Below, one piece after another: positions 5,673 through 6,345 of a DNA stretch of 6,345 bases. Each line of letters opens with the position of its first letter. Within the stretch, counting starts at the first letter, position 1. Origin of the DNA: an uncultured Neisseria sp. (GTDB lineage Bacteria; Pseudomonadota; Gammaproteobacteria; Burkholderiales; Neisseriaceae); assembly GCA_927911515.1 (NCBI GenBank), contig CAKMQH010000223.1, positions 1-6,345 on the forward strand, read 5' to 3'. Below the pieces are notes generated by a model. It was not told the origin of the DNA. It worked only from the letters and a program-made list of their open reading frames with translations, and did no database searches. The position numbers and the translations under genes were made by a program.

Positions 5673-6260
5673 CTAATTCCCCATAGTTTTCTTTCCGGAC
5701 AAATCGGCAATCTTATTTAACAAATCAAGCACCTTATCCGATCCAAAATCATTGTCCGACTGCTTATCTGCCGATGAATTGTCAGGCAGGTATTGGCTAT
5801 TGAGCAGGCGATTGCGGATTTGGGTAAAGGTTTCTTGTACATATTCGTTTGCTTTTTCCGGATGATTGAAACTGACAGCCGCGTGTTGAGAGGCTTCAAG
5901 CAAGCCGCTATACAGCTCGATTTGGTGTTTCATATTGGAAAAATGACGGACTTCTGCTAACAGGTTTTTCTGATGCCGCAGACAGGTTGTACCGATTACC
6001 ATTAGGGTAATAATAGGGAATGTATAAAACAGGATATTCAGATTCTTCTCAACAAAGAATTTAGGATGGCACAAAACGAAACCACTAAAAACCAATAATA
6101 AAATTATGGTAAGACTCAATAAAGCAATTCCCAATACGCTGAAGCAAGAAGCTGTTTCTTCGTTATTTTTAATTTGTTTATCTGTATTTTTTAAAGCCTC
6201 TGACAAGGATTTTTGTGCATCTTTAATTCGTCCTCTTAATTCTTCCTTACTCTTATTCAA
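5673..6260 (-). CDS. Hypothetical two-TM coiled-coil protein, start uncertain
   Basis: I do not recognise this protein. Counting from TTG at 6260, it has 195 residues. Residues 1-36 are charged and helical (coiled-coil-like). Two membrane segments follow (about 40-64 and 73-95) with a short linker between them. A second charged helical region runs from 96 to 155, and then comes a polar, Ser/Asp-rich linker with a final short helix (174-188). Both ends probably face the same side, likely the cytoplasm. TTG lacks a clear ribosome site, and the coiled-coil pattern continues upstream in frame to a TAG at 6315-6317. Adding one A to the A7 run (T run 6293-6299) would join it to an ATG at 6334, giving about 25 more residues. 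The gene is more AT-rich than the lpt operon, which suggests a separate history. The 2TM-plus-helix layout is loosely like the SLATT effector domain, but I see no motif to support that. Confidence 0.7.
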   Translation of the reverse strand: MNKSKEELRGRIKDAQKSLSEALKNTDKQIKNNEETASCFSVLGIALLSLTIILLLVFSGFVLCHPKFFVEKNLNILFYTFPIITLMVIGTTCLRHQKNLLAEVRHFSNMKHQIELYSGLLEASQHAAVSFNHPEKANEYVQETFTQIRNRLLNSQYLPDNSSADKQSDNDFGSDKVLDLLNKIADLSGKKTMGN

Positions 6261-6345
6261 TAGATTGTTTAATTCTTCTAGTTTTTCCGTTATTTTTTTG
6301 TTTTCTTGATTTTTCTAGATTTAATGCTGTTCATTTGATGTTTTG

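Overview
The window comes from a commensal-type Neisseria. The clearest marker is a 12-base DNA uptake sequence (DUS), AGGTCGTCTGAA, found eight times without error. This is the dialect I associate with the N. mucosa/N. sicca group rather than the GCCGTCTGAA core of N. meningitidis and N. gonorrhoeae. A full-length Correia element (Neisseria-specific MITE) and the gene order tal | kdsD-kdsC-lptC-lptA-lptB agree with this. The species cannot be fixed from the sequence alone.

Layout. Bases 1-307 are very AT-rich and non-coding, with an imperfect 40-base direct repeat and one terminator-like hairpin. A Correia element fills 308-464. A perfect inverted DUS pair (507-553) is the likely terminator of tal (transaldolase), which is read leftward from 1670 to 616. 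A 139-base divergent gap separates tal from a rightward operon: kdsD (arabinose-5-phosphate isomerase), kdsC (KDO-8-phosphate phosphatase), lptC, lptA and lptB. kdsC/lptC and lptC/lptA overlap, and DUS hairpins sit in the kdsD-kdsC and lptA-lptB gaps. A strong intrinsic terminator follows lptB. The next 320 bases are packed with structured repeats. The window ends in a leftward, AT-rich gene for an unrecognised two-TM coiled-coil protein.

Function. kdsD and kdsC supply KDO, the sugar joining lipid A to the lipooligosaccharide core. LptC, LptA and LptB are parts of the machine that carries the finished molecule to the outer membrane: LptB is the cytoplasmic ATPase, LptC the inner-membrane tether and LptA the periplasmic bridge. 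Transaldolase handles pentose-phosphate sugars, the pool that also feeds KdsD, but it is transcribed separately.

The main oddity is reading-frame damage. tal, kdsC and lptB (twice) carry one-base insertions or deletions, every one in a short A or T run. Undoing them gives proteins of 351, 178 and 244 residues with all family motifs. A fifth possible event affects the start of the last gene. Four length errors confined to homopolymers in core genes point to sequencing or assembly error rather than decay. No defence system, CRISPR array, tRNA or rRNA was found. The most original signal is a small family of bulged DUS hairpins (three copies, two with related loops).
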